A DNA stretch of 64,000 bases. It comes from Gamsiella multidivaricata (taxonomy: Eukaryota > Mortierellomycota > Mortierellomycetes > Mortierellales > Mortierellaceae). A program made the position numbers and the translations under genes. The stretch's first letter is position 1; every line of letters starts with the position of its first letter. The DNA is taken from positions 1 through 64,000 of the forward strand of contig NW_026251818.1 of NCBI RefSeq assembly GCF_025024155.1, written 5' to 3'. The notes under the pieces were generated by a model. It searched no databases. It had not been told where the DNA came from and worked only from the letters and a program-made list of their open reading frames with translations. This document shows, piece by piece, positions 62,092 through 64,000 of the stretch.

Positions 62092-63596
62092 GGTGCTTGT
62101 CACTGGACTTTGTATGACACTGCTAATCATGGATGATGTTTTGTCAATTCTTAGGGAGGCCACTGGAATGATCGACAAGAGAACTCTGGAAAAGTACGAG
62201 AAAGACGCCAAGGAGGTCGGAAGAGATTCTTGGTGGTTGTCCTGGGCTTTGGATACCAACGCTGAGGAGCGTGCCAAGGTAAGAACAGCATGGGATGCAA
62301 ATGTTGACCGATATGCAGGACATTTAGTGGCGATAAACTTATCATCGTCCGATTCTTTTCGATCCGATATTTTGTTGCACGATCCTATAGGGTAAGACTG
62401 TCGAGTGCGGACGTGCTTATTTCGAGACCGATCTCCGCCGCTATACCATCTTGGACGCTCCTGGGCATAAGACCTATGTTCCCAGCATGATCGGAGGTGC
62501 CGCACAAGCAGACTGTGCTGTTTTGGTTATCTCTGCTCGTAAGGGAGAGTTCGAGACTGGATTCGAAAACGGTGGACAGACCCGTGAACACGCCCAGTTG
62601 GCCAAGAGCGGAGGAGTCAACAAGCTGGTGGTTGTGATCAACAAGATGGACGACCCTACCGTGAACTGGTCCAAGGAGAGATACGATGAGTGTGTTTCCA
62701 AACTGACACCCTTTTTGAAGGCGAACGGATACAACATGAAGACCGATGTCGTGTTCATGCCCGTTTCTGGATTCACCGGAGCCAACATCAAGAAGAGTCT
62801 CGACGCCAAGGAGTGCGACTGGTACAAGGGACCCTCGCTGTTGGATTATCTGGATCAGCTCAAGATGGCCGAGCGCAAGGTTGGAGCTCCTCTTCGCATG
62901 CCCATCAGTGAAAAATACAAGGACATGGGTACGGTCGTCGTCGGAAAGATTGAGGCTGGGTCGATCAAGAAGGGTGCTCATCTTTTGATGATGCCCAACT
63001 CTGCCAAGGTCGAGGTCCAGGCCATCTTCAACGAACTTGAGGAGGAGATTCCAGCAGCGGCCGTTGGTGACAACATTCGTCTGCGTCTCCGTGGTATTGA
63101 AGAAGAAGTAAGTTGCGGAGTAATTCTATCACCATGGAACATATTTACATTCATAAGAAAGATCTGATCTAACATCTTGCTTTGTTATTCTTTCTTGTTC
63201 TACTAGGATATCATGATCGGATTCGTGCTCTGCAGCCCCAAAAACCCCATTCATGCTGTTTCGAGGTTCGAGGCTACTTTGGGAATTTTGGACCACAAGA
63301 ACATTATCTGTGCCGGCTACACGGCAGTATTGCACATCCATAACGCGATTGAAGAGATCACACTATCGGCGATGCTTCATTTGATCGACAAGAAAACCGG
63401 TCGCAAGTCGAAGAGACCCCCACAGTTCTTGAAGAAGGGCCAGCAGGGTATTGTGATGATTGAGACCGGAGGACCGCTTTGTGTCGAGACGTTTGCAGAT
63501 TCGCCTCGCATGGGTCGCTTCACGCTCCGTGATGAGGGCAAGACCATCGCCATCGGAAAGATTACCAAGCTCCACTACGATAACGAGAAAGCCTAA
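61465..63596 (+). CDS. SUP35: translation termination factor eRF3
   Basis: Four exons: 61465-62027, 62155-62278, 62391-63107 and 63207-63596; 597 residues. eRF3 is the GTPase that helps eRF1 release the peptide at stop codons. GTPase motifs: G1 GHVDAGKST (about residue 173), G3 DAPGHKTYV (about 250), G4 NKMDD (about 312). C-terminal barrel domains end FTLRDEGKTIAIGKITKLHY. The N-domain is Pro/Ala-rich, not Gln/Asn-rich, so prion formation as in yeast is not indicated. It has a PAM2-type PABP-binding motif, LNLNPNAGSFIPR, and a tandem repeat of IDFNRPPPAAVLNK. The first intron carries a 33-base T run. Confidence 0.96.
62058..62090. repeat. 33-base T run in intron 1 of eRF3
   Basis: The longest homopolymer in the window, 30 bp after the donor and 64 bp before the acceptor. 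It lies within a 127-bp intron, so it makes up a quarter of it. Confidence 0.92.
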
Positions 63597-64000
63597 ATCA
63601 GCATCAGCATCAACATCAGCATCGTGTCGCCGAATGCGGATACCATTAAAATAAATAAAGTAAGGCGAAGAACCCACAAAGGCATAGAACGAAATATTTA
63701 TTTTATGATCATTTTGTGCGAAAGCTTTTTTCAAAGACTTGATGGGAAAACAGATTCGTGGGGGAAAAAAATTACTTGAATGGGCACGCTACCTCGGGTG
63801 CATGTTCATTTAGGGCGTACAAGAGTCGGGACTGAGGTAGTAAATCTCACATACCCCAGGATGGATCCAGAGACGCTACCGCCCAAGGCCACATCTTCAA
63901 CACCACTCTGTTTTTGACGGCAGCACAGCAGGAAACGTCCACATGTCCAAATTCTATTCCATCATATTTCTAAAAAGGTGACCCTGAAGTCCCTGATGTC
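63597..64000. other. downstream of eRF3, no gene seen
   Basis: An AATAAA polyadenylation signal occurs at 63650-63655 (AAAATAAATAAAG), 54 bp past the stop codon. The remainder up to the window edge shows no supported coding frame. Confidence 0.5.

Noticed and set aside
61579..62505. 308-codon minus-strand frame over eRF3
   Set aside because: It runs through the T-tract intron and mirrors the Pro/Ala-rich sense codons as Gly/Arg/Ser; no independent support.

Overview
The window is fungal nuclear DNA. Almost every gene is split by short GT-AG introns (about 80-130 bp, acceptors mostly TAG or CAG), and the genes are eukaryotic housekeeping ones: Mcm3, eRF3, tubulin cofactor E, chorismate synthase, glutamate-cysteine ligase. 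Chorismate synthase points to a fungus. A carotenoid-cleavage enzyme, CT-rich leaders before start codons and long A/T homopolymer runs fit an early-diverging fungus of the Mucoromycota/Mortierellomycota type. That placement is inference from gene content; no rDNA or other marker is present. All gene models below were spliced by hand by matching reading frame, intron phase and donor/acceptor sites, and each complete model sums to a whole number of codons. Layout, 1-26.7 kb: the 3' tip of a gene (1-73, +); a Gln/His-rich unknown (269-1417, -); a Sec7-PH Arf-GEF (1867-about 6667, -, 5' end unresolved); a 3.3-kb gap; a mitochondrial type II NADH dehydrogenase (9961-11801, +); a beta-lactamase-fold serine hydrolase (12027-13649, -); a 2.5-kb gap; an EF-hand membrane protein (16120-17776, -); a carotenoid oxygenase (19208-21294, +) converging on a full-length ABCC transporter (21408-26674, -). 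Layout, 26.7-50 kb: a 4.2-kb gene graveyard (26.7-30.86 kb) with decayed reading frames and diverged repeats; tubulin cofactor E (30860-33553, -); a polytopic membrane protein (34441-35733, +); a secreted Cys-containing protein (36590-37330, +); a possible small Ser/Pro-rich gene (38177-38461, +); chorismate synthase (39471-41236, -) and glutamate-cysteine ligase (41625-44229, -) in tandem; annexin (45573-47116, +) with a GC-AG intron; and a strongly decayed cation-diffusion-facilitator metal transporter (about 47.86-49.46 kb, +). Layout, 50-64 kb: a single-pass surface protein (49993-51914, +), MCM3 (52144-55350, +), a DUF6787-like mitochondrial membrane protein (55466-56653, -), a REX1B-like protein (57032-58134, +), a four-span membrane protein (59641-61181, +) and eRF3/Sup35 (61465-63596, +). 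The genes do not form a single pathway; they look like an ordinary chromosomal arm with two degenerate islands. The most unusual material is outside genes. Two insertions share a 42-base core (41 of 42 identical), end in A-rich tails and are flanked by 10- and 16-bp direct repeats; a third, unrelated 43-bp insertion has a poly(A) tail and 20-bp flanking repeats. These look like very short, LINE-mobilised retroposed RNA fragments. The CDF pseudogene and the minus-strand coding relics at 27.2-27.9 kb are the other main discoveries.
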